Of a DNA stretch of 64,000 bases, positions 25,762-34,094 are shown one piece after another. Within the stretch, counting starts at the first letter, position 1; each line of letters begins with the position of its first letter. The stretch is taken from positions 62,001-126,000 of the forward strand of contig NZ_JAGGPQ010000017.1 of assembly GCF_018613675.1 (NCBI RefSeq), in the 5' to 3' direction. The notes beneath the pieces are model-generated. The model was not told the DNA's origin. It did no database searches and saw only the letters and a list, made by a program, of their open reading frames with translations. Both the position numbers and the translations under genes were made by a program. This stretch comes from Arthrobacter sp. ISL-85. Lineage in GTDB: Bacteria > Actinomycetota > Actinomycetes > Actinomycetales > Micrococcaceae.

Positions 25762-25791
25762 TTGACAGGTGACTGCCCTCACAGTCATAGT
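25762..25791 (+). promoter_or_regulatory. Promoter upstream of the shikimate-type transporter
   Basis: TTGACA at 25762-25767 and CATAGT at 25786-25791 are spaced by 18 bp in an AT-rich patch between the divergent IclR and transporter genes. The -10 is a weak match. The leader to the ATG at 25944 would be about 145 nt. Confidence 0.45.
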
Positions 25792-25943
25792 TTCTATATC
25801 GCAAAAGTAGCTCCCACCATGTGGCTACAAATGCCCGGTCATTCCTACGGACTTCAGCCAGCCTCCCCCGCCCGCACCAAGGCAACGGCGGCTGCGGACC
25901 CTTCGATCCATCCGCGACAATGTCGTCACACCAAAGGAACACC

Positions 25944-27263
25944 ATGAGCCACACACTTCCGTCCGCCGGGGAGGATGCCCTCACCCATGCCGGGACGCCC
26001 AAGAGGGCGGCCGTCGCCAGCTTCCTGGGCAGCGCCGTCGAGTATTACGACTTCTTTATCTTCGGCTCCGCTGCCGCACTGATCTTTCCGAAGGTCTTCT
26101 TCCCGGACGCCGACACCAACGCGGCGATCATGTCCTTCGCGACCTTCGGCTTCGCCTACGTAGCCCGGCCGGTGGGCGCTATCATCCTGGGCCACTTCGG
26201 TGACCGGGTGGGCCGCCGCAGGGTGCTGATGTTCACCCTGCTGCTCATGGGTGCCTCCACTTTTGTGATCGGCTGCCTGCCTGACTTCCACACCCTCGGC
26301 TGGTGGGCTCCGGTCCTGCTGGTGCTGGCCCGCCTCTGCCAGGGCCTCTCGGCCGCCGGCGAGCAAGCCGGCGCCTCCTCCATGACGCTGGAACACGCCC
26401 CGGACAACCGCCGTTCTTTCTTCACCTCCTGGACCCTCACCGGCACGCAGGGCGGCCAGATCCTCGCAGCCCTGGTCTTCATTCCCGTCCTGGCCCTGCC
26501 GGATGAAATCAAGTACGGCATCGGGTGGCGCATCCCGTTCTGGCTCAGCGCCGTGGTGGTTATTGTTGCGTTCCTCATCCGCCGCACGCTGCACGAACCG
26601 CCGGCCTTCGAAGAAGCCCGGAAGAACGCCCAGATCGCCAAACTGCCGGTGGCTGACCTCCTCAAGGGCCACTGGCGCGACGTCCTGCGCGTTGTGGCCT
26701 GCGCCTTCATCGCCGCCGTTTCCACCGTGTTCGGCACCCTGGCCATCAGCTATGCCAAGACCGTCGCCGGGGTTGACGGCACCACCACCCTGTGGCTCGT
26801 CGTGGGCGCAAACCTGGTGGCCCTTGGCACCCAGCCGCTCTTCGGCAAGCTCGCGGACAGGATCGGCCGCAAGCCGGTGTTCATCTACGGTGCAGTGGCC
26901 AGCGCAATCCTCACCCCGTTGTTCCTGCTCAGCCTGGAATCCCACAGCATCCCGCTGATGTTCGTTGCAGCCATCGGCTTCTTCTCCTTCGGCTACGCCG
27001 CCTCCAACGCTGTATGGCCCTCCTTCTACGCCGAGATGTTCAGCACCAAGGTCCGCTTCTCCGGCCTGGCCATCGGCACCCAGCTCGGCTTCCTGATGGC
27101 AGGCTTCGCACCGGCCATTGTCGCAGCCATGGGCGGCATCCAGCCGGGCGGCTGGGTGCAGATCTCCATCTTCACCGGGATCATCTGCGCCATTGCCGCC
27201 ATCTCGGCACTGACCGCGAAGGAGACCTTCCGGACCCCCACCAAGCAGCTCGGCCTGAAGTAG
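25944..27263 (+). CDS. MFS transporter, metabolite:H+ symporter (ShiA-like)
   Basis: A 439-residue, 12-helix symporter. The family signature SFLGSAVEYYDFFIFGSAAALIFPKVFFP, followed by GHFGDRVGRRRVLMFTLLLMG and the QGLSAAGEQAGASSMTLEHAP segment, places it in the metabolite:H+ symporter group with shikimate (ShiA), proline/betaine and dicarboxylate carriers. Next to the shikimate/quinate genes, import of shikimate or quinate is the best guess. ATG 25944 has AAAGGA upstream. The 41 residues of the longer frame are not membrane-like. Confidence 0.85.
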   Translation: MSHTLPSAGEDALTHAGTPKRAAVASFLGSAVEYYDFFIFGSAAALIFPKVFFPDADTNAAIMSFATFGFAYVARPVGAIILGHFGDRVGRRRVLMFTLLLMGASTFVIGCLPDFHTLGWWAPVLLVLARLCQGLSAAGEQAGASSMTLEHAPDNRRSFFTSWTLTGTQGGQILAALVFIPVLALPDEIKYGIGWRIPFWLSAVVVIVAFLIRRTLHEPPAFEEARKNAQIAKLPVADLLKGHWRDVLRVVACAFIAAVSTVFGTLAISYAKTVAGVDGTTTLWLVVGANLVALGTQPLFGKLADRIGRKPVFIYGAVASAILTPLFLLSLESHSIPLMFVAAIGFFSFGYAASNAVWPSFYAEMFSTKVRFSGLAIGTQLGFLMAGFAPAIVAAMGGIQPGGWVQISIFTGIICAIAAISALTAKETFRTPTKQLGLK

Positions 27264-27277
27264 CGCACCGCGCACAG

Positions 27278-27354
27278 ACTGGCCCGGTTTTCAGGCCGGA
27301 GAGCCCGCCATTTTCGCCAAATGGCGGGCTCTACCCCGTTAAAACTGGGCCAGT
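27278..27354. terminator. Nested double hairpin between convergent genes
   Basis: The inner perfect 13-bp stem is GAGCCCGCCATTT (27301-27313) with its complement at 27319-27331. An outer 14-bp arm at 27278-27291 pairs with 27341-27354 with one G-U. The outer arm ends in TTTT and the opposite arm starts with AAAA, so it can stop transcription from both sides. Confidence 0.75.
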
Positions 27355-27368
27355 TCGGCAGCTGCGCG

Positions 27369-28457
27369 CTATCCGCGGCCGGTCTCCAGCACCGACGCCA
27401 GGTCGAAGTTCACCGGCTCCTCCAACTGAGCGTAGGTGCAGGACTCCGGGTCCCGGTCCGGCCGCCAGCGGTTGAACTGGGCCGTGTGCCGGAACCTGTC
27501 ACCCTCCATGTGGTCGTAGCGGACCTCCACCACCAGTTCGGGGCGCAGCGGCACAAAGGACAGGTCCTTGCCCGCACTCCACCTGCTGCCTTCCGCGTTC
27601 CGCGGGGTCCGTTCGCCTTCCTCCTGCTTCGCCCACGCCCACGGGTGGTGGTCGAAGTCCGTCACCAGCGGCTGGAGTTCCTGGAAAAGCTCCTGCCGGC
27701 GTTTCATCGGGAAGGCGCCGATCACGCCCACGCTGGCCAGCCCGCCGTCGTCCTTGTACAGGCCCAGCAGCAGTGATCCGATGGCGTCCGGCCCGCTCTT
27801 GTGCAGGCGGTAGCCGGCCACCACGCAGTCCGCGGTCCGCTCGTGCTTGACCTTGAACATCACCCGCTTGTCCGGCTCGTACCGGCCGTCCAGGCGCTTG
27901 GCCACGATGCCGTCCAGCCCGGCGCCCTCGAACTGCTCGAACCATTGCCCGGCCGTGTCCTTGTCCGTGGTGGCGGCGGTGAGGTGCACCGGCGCCCTGG
28001 TGGCCGCGAGCGCCTTCTCCAATGCCGCCCGCCGCTCCGAAAAGGGCCTCCCGGTGTAGTCGTCATCCCCCAGGGCCAGCAGGTCGAAGGCCACGAAGCT
28101 TGCCGGGGTCTGCTCCGCCAGCAGCTTCACCCGGCTGGCGGCAGGGTGGATGCGCTGCTGCAGGGTGTCGAAGTCGAGCCGGTCCCCGGAGGCCCCCACC
28201 AGGATGATCTCGCCGTCCACCACGCAGCGCGCCGGCAGGTTCTCCTTGAGCGCGGCCACCAGTTCCGGGAAGTAGCGGGTCATGGGTTTTTCGTTACGGC
28301 TGCCGATTTCCAGGTCGTCGCCGTCGCGGAAGATGATGGACCGGAAGCCGTCCCACTTTGGTTCGTAGCTGAGGTCACCGCCGCCTGGGATGCCGTCGAT
28401 GCCGCTGACGGCCTTGGCGAGCATGGGCGGGACGGGCGGCATCACGGGAAGTTCCAT
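27369..28457 (-). CDS. ligC: ATP-dependent DNA ligase, LigC type
   Basis: A 362-residue ligase. The adenylation motif EPKWDGFR (Lys34) is followed by DGEIILVG, FVAFDLLALG, LDGIVAKRLDGRYEPDKRVMFKVK and a C-terminal OB-fold (VEVRYDHMEGDRFRHTAQFNRWRPDRDPESC). This is the two-domain ligase core without the polymerase or nuclease parts of LigD, as in mycobacterial LigC. Such ligases act in DNA end joining or base excision repair. It is a single gene, and no Ku gene is visible in the window. Confidence 0.9.
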   Translation of the reverse strand: MELPVMPPVPPMLAKAVSGIDGIPGGGDLSYEPKWDGFRSIIFRDGDDLEIGSRNEKPMTRYFPELVAALKENLPARCVVDGEIILVGASGDRLDFDTLQQRIHPAASRVKLLAEQTPASFVAFDLLALGDDDYTGRPFSERRAALEKALAATRAPVHLTAATTDKDTAGQWFEQFEGAGLDGIVAKRLDGRYEPDKRVMFKVKHERTADCVVAGYRLHKSGPDAIGSLLLGLYKDDGGLASVGVIGAFPMKRRQELFQELQPLVTDFDHHPWAWAKQEEGERTPRNAEGSRWSAGKDLSFVPLRPELVVEVRYDHMEGDRFRHTAQFNRWRPDRDPESCTYAQLEEPVNFDLASVLETGRG

Positions 28458-28509
28458 GTGCCCATTCTTGCCCGGGCGGTGGCCGGGCGGTAGGGCGGCG
28501 CGCCCGGCG

Positions 28510-29433
28510 TCAGGCCGCCAGCAGCCAAACGATCAGCACGAGCACCGGCGCGGCAGCGGCCGTGGACAGCAGGATGGCCTCCCGCGCCACGGCCACGCCC
28601 CGCCCGTACTTGCTGGCGAACAGGAACACGTTCTGGGCCGAGGGCAGCGCCGCCATGAGCACGACGCCCAGCAGCATGTGGTGGTCCAGGTTGAACAGGA
28701 AGCGTCCGACGACGAACGCCACCGCCGGCATCACGGCGGACTTCAGTGCCGTGGCAGTAAGGATTTCGGCCGTGTGGCTGCCGCTCCGCAGCATCCGGGT
28801 GCCGTGCAGGGACATGCCGAACGCCAGCAGCACCACCGGGACGGCCGCGCCGCCCAGGAGGATCAGCGGCGCCATCACCGGGTCCGGGAACTGCACATGC
28901 AGCGCGGCCAGGACCACGCCCAGGAGCGAGGCGATAATCATCGGGTTGCGGAAGGGCTGCGTCAGCATCAGCCGGGGCGAGAAGCGGCCGGCCGCGGAGA
29001 GGTCCAGCAGGGTCAGGACCAGCGGGGCGAACAGGAGCAGCTGGACCAGCAGGACCGGGGCCACGGGGGTGGCGTCCCCCAGGGCATAGAGCGTGATGGG
29101 GATGCCGATGTTGTTGGCGTTGACGTAGGAGCCCGCCATTGCGCCCACTGCCGTTTCCGCCAGCGGCCTTCGGAACCAGATGCGGCTGGCGGCCACATAC
29201 AACATGGCAGTGACCGCCGCGGTGATCATGGCAAGCGGAACATAGGCGGAGAAGACCACGGAGAGGTCCGATTTGAGCACCACCGTGAAGAGCAGTACCG
29301 GGTTGGTGATGAAGAAAGCGGTACGGGTCAGCGCCGAGATGGTGGGTTCGTCGCCCAGGCCGCAGCGCGCGGCGATATATCCGACGGCAATGACGACGCC
29401 GATCACCGCCAGTCCAATCAGCACACCTCCCAC
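28510..29433 (-). CDS. AEC family transporter
   Basis: About 307 residues with ten hydrophobic helices in two five-helix halves. AMAGSYVNANNIGIPITLYALGD carries the conserved Asn-rich helix of auxin-efflux-carrier-type proteins, whose bacterial members move malate, malonate or other organic acids. The likely start is GTG 29433 with GGAAGG upstream; the longer frame to 29583 has a low-complexity N-terminus and runs into the promoter of the aminotransferase gene. Substrate unknown. Confidence 0.8.
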   Translation of the reverse strand: MGGVLIGLAVIGVVIAVGYIAARCGLGDEPTISALTRTAFFITNPVLLFTVVLKSDLSVVFSAYVPLAMITAAVTAMLYVAASRIWFRRPLAETAVGAMAGSYVNANNIGIPITLYALGDATPVAPVLLVQLLLFAPLVLTLLDLSAAGRFSPRLMLTQPFRNPMIIASLLGVVLAALHVQFPDPVMAPLILLGGAAVPVVLLAFGMSLHGTRMLRSGSHTAEILTATALKSAVMPAVAFVVGRFLFNLDHHMLLGVVLMAALPSAQNVFLFASKYGRGVAVAREAILLSTAAAAPVLVLIVWLLAA

Positions 29434-29585
29434 GCGGGGTACTTCCTTCCGGTTCTGCCGTGCACCACCGCAGGAAGGCAGTACCACAAGTTCACAACTT
29501 ATCGAATAAGGAGCCTTGCGCCAGCACGCGTCCACGGACTGGCCACCCCCGCCGCCCGTCGTCGTGCTTTGTGAAAAGATCAACC

Positions 29586-30812
29586 ATGCGCGCCATGCAA
29601 CACTCCAGCAAACTCCGGAATGTCCGCTATGAACTCCGCGGCCCCATCCTTGAGGCCGCCAAGAACATGGAGGCCGAAGGGCACCGGATCCTCAAGATGA
29701 ACCTCGGGGACACGGCACCTTTCGGGCTCGAAGCGCCGGAGTCCGTGGTGGTGGATATGATCCACCACCTTCGCGGCGCCCAGGGCTACAGCGATTCAAA
29801 GGGCATCTTCACGGCGCGGACGGCCATCTCGCAGTACTACCAGACGCGCGGCCTGATGAACATCGGGGTCGAGGACATTGTGATCGGCAACGGCGTCAGC
29901 GAACTGATCTCCATGTGCCTGCAGGCGTTCATGGAGAACGGCGACGAAATCCTGGTCCCGGCACCGGACTACCCCCTGTGGACTGCCGCCGTGACCCTGA
30001 CCGGCGGCAAGCCCGTGCACTACATCTGTGACGAGGCGGAGAACTGGTGGCCGGACATGGGCGATGTGGAGGCGAAGATCACCAGCCGCACCAAGGGCAT
30101 TGTGATCATCAACCCGAACAACCCCACCGGGGCCGTGTACCCCCGGCACATCCTGGAACAGTTCGCGGGCCTGGCCCGGAAGCACAACCTGGTCCTGTTC
30201 TCTGACGAGATCTACGAGAAAGTGCTCTACGGGGAGGCCACGCACATCCACACCGCGGCCGTCGCCGAGGACGTCTGCTGCCTGACCTTCAGCGGCTTGT
30301 CCAAGGCCTACCGGATGCCTGGCTACCGCGCCGGATGGGTGGCCATCACCGGGCCGCTGGCCGCCACCGCCGCCTACCGTGAAGCCCTGGAACTGCTTGC
30401 GTCGCTGCGCCTGTGCGCCAATGTTCCCGCCCAGCACGCCATCCAGACCTGCCTGGGCGGTTACCAAAGCATCGACGCGCTGGTGAAGCCGGGCGGCCGG
30501 CTGCGCGAGCAGCGGGACCTTGCCCACAGACTGCTCACGGCCATTCCCGGCGTAACGTGCGTCCCGGCGTCGGGCGCCATGTACCTGTTTCCGCGCCTTG
30601 ACCCGGAGCTGTACCCGATCGACAGCGACGAGAAATTCGTCCTGGACCTGCTACGGGACCAAAAGATCCTGGTCTCCCATGGCTCGGCCTTCAACTGGCC
30701 GGCAACGGACCACTTCCGCTTTGTCATCCTTCCCTCAGTGCTGGACATCCAGGAAGCCGTCCGGAGAATTTCCACCTTCCTGGCGGCCTACCGGAGCGGG
30801 GCAACAGCCTGA
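29586..30812 (+). CDS. PLP-dependent aminotransferase, AlaA-like
   Basis: A 408-residue class I aminotransferase. Lys240 in TFSGLSKAYRMPGYRAGW is the PLP lysine. INPNNPTGAVY, the LFSDEIYEKVLY aspartate/tyrosine site and the C-terminal HFRFVILP arginine are all in place. Close similarity of the start (SSKLRNVRYELRGPILEAAKNMEAEGHRILKMNLGDTAPFG) to glutamate-pyruvate aminotransferase AlaA suggests alanine synthesis. ATG 29586 is used, with ATG 29595 as an alternative. Divergent from the AEC gene. Confidence 0.88.
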   Translation: MRAMQHSSKLRNVRYELRGPILEAAKNMEAEGHRILKMNLGDTAPFGLEAPESVVVDMIHHLRGAQGYSDSKGIFTARTAISQYYQTRGLMNIGVEDIVIGNGVSELISMCLQAFMENGDEILVPAPDYPLWTAAVTLTGGKPVHYICDEAENWWPDMGDVEAKITSRTKGIVIINPNNPTGAVYPRHILEQFAGLARKHNLVLFSDEIYEKVLYGEATHIHTAAVAEDVCCLTFSGLSKAYRMPGYRAGWVAITGPLAATAAYREALELLASLRLCANVPAQHAIQTCLGGYQSIDALVKPGGRLREQRDLAHRLLTAIPGVTCVPASGAMYLFPRLDPELYPIDSDEKFVLDLLRDQKILVSHGSAFNWPATDHFRFVILPSVLDIQEAVRRISTFLAAYRSGATA

Positions 30813-30935
30813 AACCGGGGCGGCGCGAAGAACTAACAGTGCCCTAACCGCGGCGAAACCGGTACGCAACATTCCCGGCCCACACTTGGTAGTGCAGGCA
30901 AGAGCCGGCACCAGCTCCAGCCAGGAGGTCCCGCG

Positions 30936-31172
30936 ATGTTGAAGAAGGCGACCACGCATGTAACCAGAGTCCGCGCCCTGGACCAGCTCCACCGCGGCGA
31001 CGAAATCGAAGCCCGCCTGTTGGTGGGGCCCTCCTATGACGACGTGGTGATCCGCCGCGGCAGTGTCCAGGAAACAGCTCCCGGCATCGGGGTGGTGTGG
31101 ATCCTGGACCGCATCAGCGGTGTGCGCAAAGCAATCAATACGGACGAATGCAGCGTCTGGCGGGTGGCGTAG
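30936..31172 (+). CDS. Hypothetical protein, 78 aa
   Basis: A short soluble protein (MLKKATTHVTRVRALDQLHRGDEIEARLLVG...) without a family I recognise. It has beta-strand-like alternation and one Cys near the end. The AGGAGG 7-8 nt ahead of the ATG and coding-type third-position GC support a real gene. It stands alone, convergent with the MoaD-like gene. Confidence 0.65.
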   Translation: MLKKATTHVTRVRALDQLHRGDEIEARLLVGPSYDDVVIRRGSVQETAPGIGVVWILDRISGVRKAINTDECSVWRVA

Positions 31173-31233
31173 CCGGTCCGGGAGGTGGGTGGCGGGCGTA
31201 GTCAGGAAGGACTGCCCGCAACCCGTCCCCTTT

Positions 31234-31521
31234 TCAGCCTCCCGCAACGGACTGGATGACCAGCACCTCCTGGCCCGGCACCACCTCGGTGTCCAGGCCC
31301 TGCAGCCGCCGCACCTCGTCGCCGTCGACATAAATGTTGACGAATCTGCGGAGTGCGCCGGTCTCGTCGCGGAGCCGGCGGCCCAGCACGGCGTAGTCCG
31401 AGGCGACTGCGTCGAGCAGGGTTGCCACCGATACCGGCCCGGCGGCGGGCACGGTCAGTACGGGCTGCCCGCCGGCCAGGGGTTGGAGGACACTTGGCAG
31501 CAGCAGCGTTATTTCAGGCAC
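31234..31521 (-). CDS. MoaD/ThiS family ubiquitin-like protein
   Basis: A 95-residue ubiquitin-fold protein ending in VAGG, the di-glycine tail that MoaD, ThiS and related sulfur carriers use after adenylation and thiocarboxylation. FVNIYVDGDEVRRLQGLDTEVVPGQEVLVIQSVAGG is the diagnostic end. The start is GTG 31521, overlapping the propeller gene by 8 bp, so the two are coupled. No molybdopterin or thiamine genes are near, so the sulfur acceptor is unknown. Confidence 0.85.
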   Translation of the reverse strand: MPEITLLLPSVLQPLAGGQPVLTVPAAGPVSVATLLDAVASDYAVLGRRLRDETGALRRFVNIYVDGDEVRRLQGLDTEVVPGQEVLVIQSVAGG

Positions 31522-32614
31522 CGGCCACCACTGCTGCCCGGACGCAGAGGACGTCCGGCAGGTGCGACGCCACTTCCCTGAAGGTCTCCCCTTCGTCCGC
31601 ACTCGCGTAGACGGTCCCGCCCCGCGTGCCGAAGTAGACCCCGGCCGGTTCCGCGGTGTCCACCGACGCGGCGTCCCGGAGCACGCTGTTGTACTCATGC
31701 TCGGGGAGCCCGGCGCTGAGCCGCGTCCAGCTGTTCCCGGCGTCGTCAGTGCGGTGGACGGCAAGCTTTCCGTCGGGAGGGATGCGTTCGCCGTCGGCCT
31801 TCAGCGGAACCACCCAGGCGGTGCCGTCCCGGCGGGGATGGGTAAGCATTACGAAGCCGAAGTCCGCAGGCAGGCCCTCGGCGATGGAGTTCCAGCTGTC
31901 AGCGTTGTCGTCGGTCCGGTAGACCCCGTGGTGGTTCTGGGCGTAGAGGCGTCCTGCCACGGCGGCATCCGCGGCGATCTTGTGCACGCACTGGCCGAAC
32001 TCCGGGTTGGGGTCCGGCATGAAGTAGGCCGAGATGCCCTTGTTGCGCGCTTCCCAGGAGGTGCCGCCGTCGAGCGAGCGGTAAACGCCGCCCGTACTCA
32101 TGGCGACGTGCACCGTTTCGCCCGCAGGGTCCACCACGATCGAATGTGCCGCCGCGCCGCCATAGCCCGCTCCCCATTCGTTGCGGTGCGGGTGGTCCCA
32201 CAGGCCGCGGTTCAGTTCAAAGTGCTCGCCGCCATCCGTGGATTTCCAGACCGAGATGGGCTCAGCCCCCGCCCACACAACTCCGGGACGGGACGCGGCG
32301 TCCGGGTGGATCTGCCATACGCGGTCCAAGGCGGCACCAGTGTCTTCAGGAAAGGTGATAGCGCCGTGCTCCGGCTCGGACCAGGTGGCGCCCAGGTCAT
32401 CGGAGTGTGCAACCGTGGGTCCCCAGTGCGGGCTGCGGACCCCCACGAGAATCCGCGTGCGGCCCTCCCGGGTATCGATCCCGATGCTGGGAATTTCAGC
32501 CATGAGGAAATGCGGGCCTGTGAAAGACCATTCCCGCCTGTCCGGGCTCGTGGCGAGCCACAGCCCTTTCTTGGTACCGATTGCCAGGAGGAATGATTCT
32601 GCCGCCGTTGCCAT
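31514..32614 (-). CDS. BNR/YVTN-type beta-propeller protein
   Basis: About 366 residues with repeated Asp-box-like motifs: TDGGEHF, SLDGGTSWE, TDDNADSWNS, TDDAGNSWT and SADEGETF, as in sialidase/BNR propellers. There is no signal peptide, so it is probably cytoplasmic. Catalytic residues of true sialidases are not evident, and exo-sialidase labels given to such proteins should be treated with care. It is coupled to the MoaD-like gene. Start choice among ATG 32614, 32623 and 32650 is uncertain because no clear ribosome site is seen. Confidence 0.75.
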   Translation of the reverse strand: MATAAESFLLAIGTKKGLWLATSPDRREWSFTGPHFLMAEIPSIGIDTREGRTRILVGVRSPHWGPTVAHSDDLGATWSEPEHGAITFPEDTGAALDRVWQIHPDAASRPGVVWAGAEPISVWKSTDGGEHFELNRGLWDHPHRNEWGAGYGGAAAHSIVVDPAGETVHVAMSTGGVYRSLDGGTSWEARNKGISAYFMPDPNPEFGQCVHKIAADAAVAGRLYAQNHHGVYRTDDNADSWNSIAEGLPADFGFVMLTHPRRDGTAWVVPLKADGERIPPDGKLAVHRTDDAGNSWTRLSAGLPEHEYNSVLRDAASVDTAEPAGVYFGTRGGTVYASADEGETFREVASHLPDVLCVRAAVVAGA

Positions 32615-32694
32615 GCGGACCATGCAACCACCGGTTGGGCCACCGCGCAACGGTCTTCAGTCCTGCCGGCTCCCTCATGGCATGTGGATGCGGA

Positions 32695-32895
32695 TCAGTC
32701 CACGAATTCCGACTGCGTTTCAATGAAGTCCCAGTCAGCGGCGGTCAGTACGGCAGCAGGATTGCCCGGATGCGGTCCGCCCGCCTCCGCGATGCCCTGC
32801 AGCACCGGAAGCGGCAGTTCCTCCGCCTTCAGGTTTTGCCGCAGCCACTCCTTGCTGGCGAGGTCCAGGTCCAGCCACCACATGAAGATTTCCAC
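32695..32895 (-). CDS. Hypothetical protein, 66 aa
   Basis: A small acidic protein with Trp residues (VEIFMWWLDLDLASKEWLRQNLKAEELPLPVLQGIAEAGG). It starts with GTG preceded by a near-perfect AAGGAGGTG, which strongly supports translation. No family recognised. It lies upstream of, and on the same strand as, the propeller/MoaD pair, about 80 bp away. Confidence 0.6.
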   Translation of the reverse strand: MEIFMWWLDLDLASKEWLRQNLKAEELPLPVLQGIAEAGGPHPGNPAAVLTAADWDFIETQSEFVD

Positions 32896-33173
32896 GATTC
32901 CACCTCCTTGCCCTACTTAGAACGTTAGGCGCGGGCCAAGCGGCGGACAAGGTCCTGGCGCGGCGAAGCAGGCCGCCCGGCCGGCTTTAGGGTACTGGCA
33001 GGTAACTTGGCCCGCCCGAACCCGGGAAAGACGAGTACCCCCTACTGGCGACTGCCCCCAGGCGGGCCCCTAGCCTGAAATCTCAGCAAGCTGACCGTGT
33101 TGCTGGGGCATACGGCGCCACCGCAGGCCGCCCCCGCCATGGTCCGTTTCACACACACATATGGGGAGAAGAC

Positions 33174-33992
33174 ATGAAACGCACCTTAGCCACACTGGGG
33201 GTGGTCGGGCTCGGCCTGATCAGCCTCACAGCGCCTGCCATGGCGGCGAATGACCGGGTGGTGGTCTGCCACTGGGACGGCACTGCCCTCACGCAGATCG
33301 GATTTAGCGCCAGCGGTGTCGGCGGGCACGACCAGCATCCTGAGGACATCATTCCCCCCACAGACAAACTACCGGCGGGCAAGAACTGGACCAACGCCGG
33401 GAAGATCCGCTATGTCAACGAGTGTGGCGCGGCGCTGCCCCCGGGTGAGGTGATAGATCCGGTGGTTCCACCCGTCGTCGTCGATCCTCCCGTCGTGACG
33501 CCCCCCACCGAGCAGCCACCCGTGGTGACGCCCCCCACCGAGCAGCCACCCGTGGTGACGCCGCCCATCGAGCAGCCGCCCGTGGTGACGCCGCCCATCG
33601 AGCAGCCACCCGTCGTCGTCGACCAACCGGTGGTGCAGCCGCCCGTCGTCGTCGAGCAACCGGTGGTGCAGCCTCCCGTCGTGCAGCCGCCGGCGGAAAT
33701 CCCGGCCGCGGAAACCCCGACCGCGGAGTCCCCCGCCGCTGTGGCCCCTGTCGCAGTCTCCGCCCAGCCTGTACCTGCCAAGCATGCCGCCGCCGCTCCA
33801 AAGGCAGCCCCCCAGGCTCCTCCTGCCGCTGCCCGCGCCAGTGTGGGAACGAACGAGGGCTTCAACGCCCAGACTGCGGTGGGTGCCGCTGAGGGCGGGC
33901 CAGGCTGGCTTGCAGGCGTGGGAGCGCTGGCAGCCGCAGGAGCAGTGGTCGCGGTGCGTCGCAGGCCCCGTCCAGTGCACACCGCCGGTTAG
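33174..33992 (+). CDS. Secreted proline-rich surface protein with probable sortase signal
   Basis: A 272-residue exported protein. It has a signal peptide with cleavage after AMA (about residue 24), a small Cys/His domain (VVVCHWDGTALTQIGFSASGVGGHDQHPEDIIPP, with a second Cys at VNEC), four tandem PPVVTP(T/I)EQ repeats at about 106-145 and further Val/Pro/Gln repeats to 172. An Ala/Pro stalk follows, ending in a hydrophobic helix and RRRPRP tail. The helix is preceded by TNEGFNAQTAVG instead of LPXTG. The next gene encodes a sortase, so this is probably its substrate, with NAQTA or a neighbouring motif as the sorting signal. Confidence 0.8.
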   Translation: MKRTLATLGVVGLGLISLTAPAMAANDRVVVCHWDGTALTQIGFSASGVGGHDQHPEDIIPPTDKLPAGKNWTNAGKIRYVNECGAALPPGEVIDPVVPPVVVDPPVVTPPTEQPPVVTPPTEQPPVVTPPIEQPPVVTPPIEQPPVVVDQPVVQPPVVVEQPVVQPPVVQPPAEIPAAETPTAESPAAVAPVAVSAQPVPAKHAAAAPKAAPQAPPAAARASVGTNEGFNAQTAVGAAEGGPGWLAGVGALAAAGAVVAVRRRPRPVHTAG

Positions 33993-34094
33993 CCCACAAT
34001 CCGCCACTTGCCGTGGCTTCGCGACAAGGAAGGCGTCCTGCCAGTGCCCGGCAGGGCGCCTTCCTTCCAATCCGCCCAACCCGTGAGGAATGCC

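Noticed and set aside
25926..27275. A 449-residue minus-strand protein
   Set aside because: Antisense to the MFS transporter gene; composition is rich in Gly, Glu, Arg and His as expected of a shadow.
31514..32614. Secreted sialidase
   Set aside because: Asp-box repeats are present, but there is no signal peptide and the catalytic Arg triad, Tyr and Glu of sialidases are not recognisable.
33491..33690. CRISPR array
   Set aside because: The regular repeats are in-frame coding repeats without unique spacers, inside a secreted proline-rich protein.
33174..33992. Classical LPXTG protein
   Set aside because: No LPXTG or LAXTG motif is present; the candidate signal is NAQTA, so it is reported only as a non-canonical possibility.
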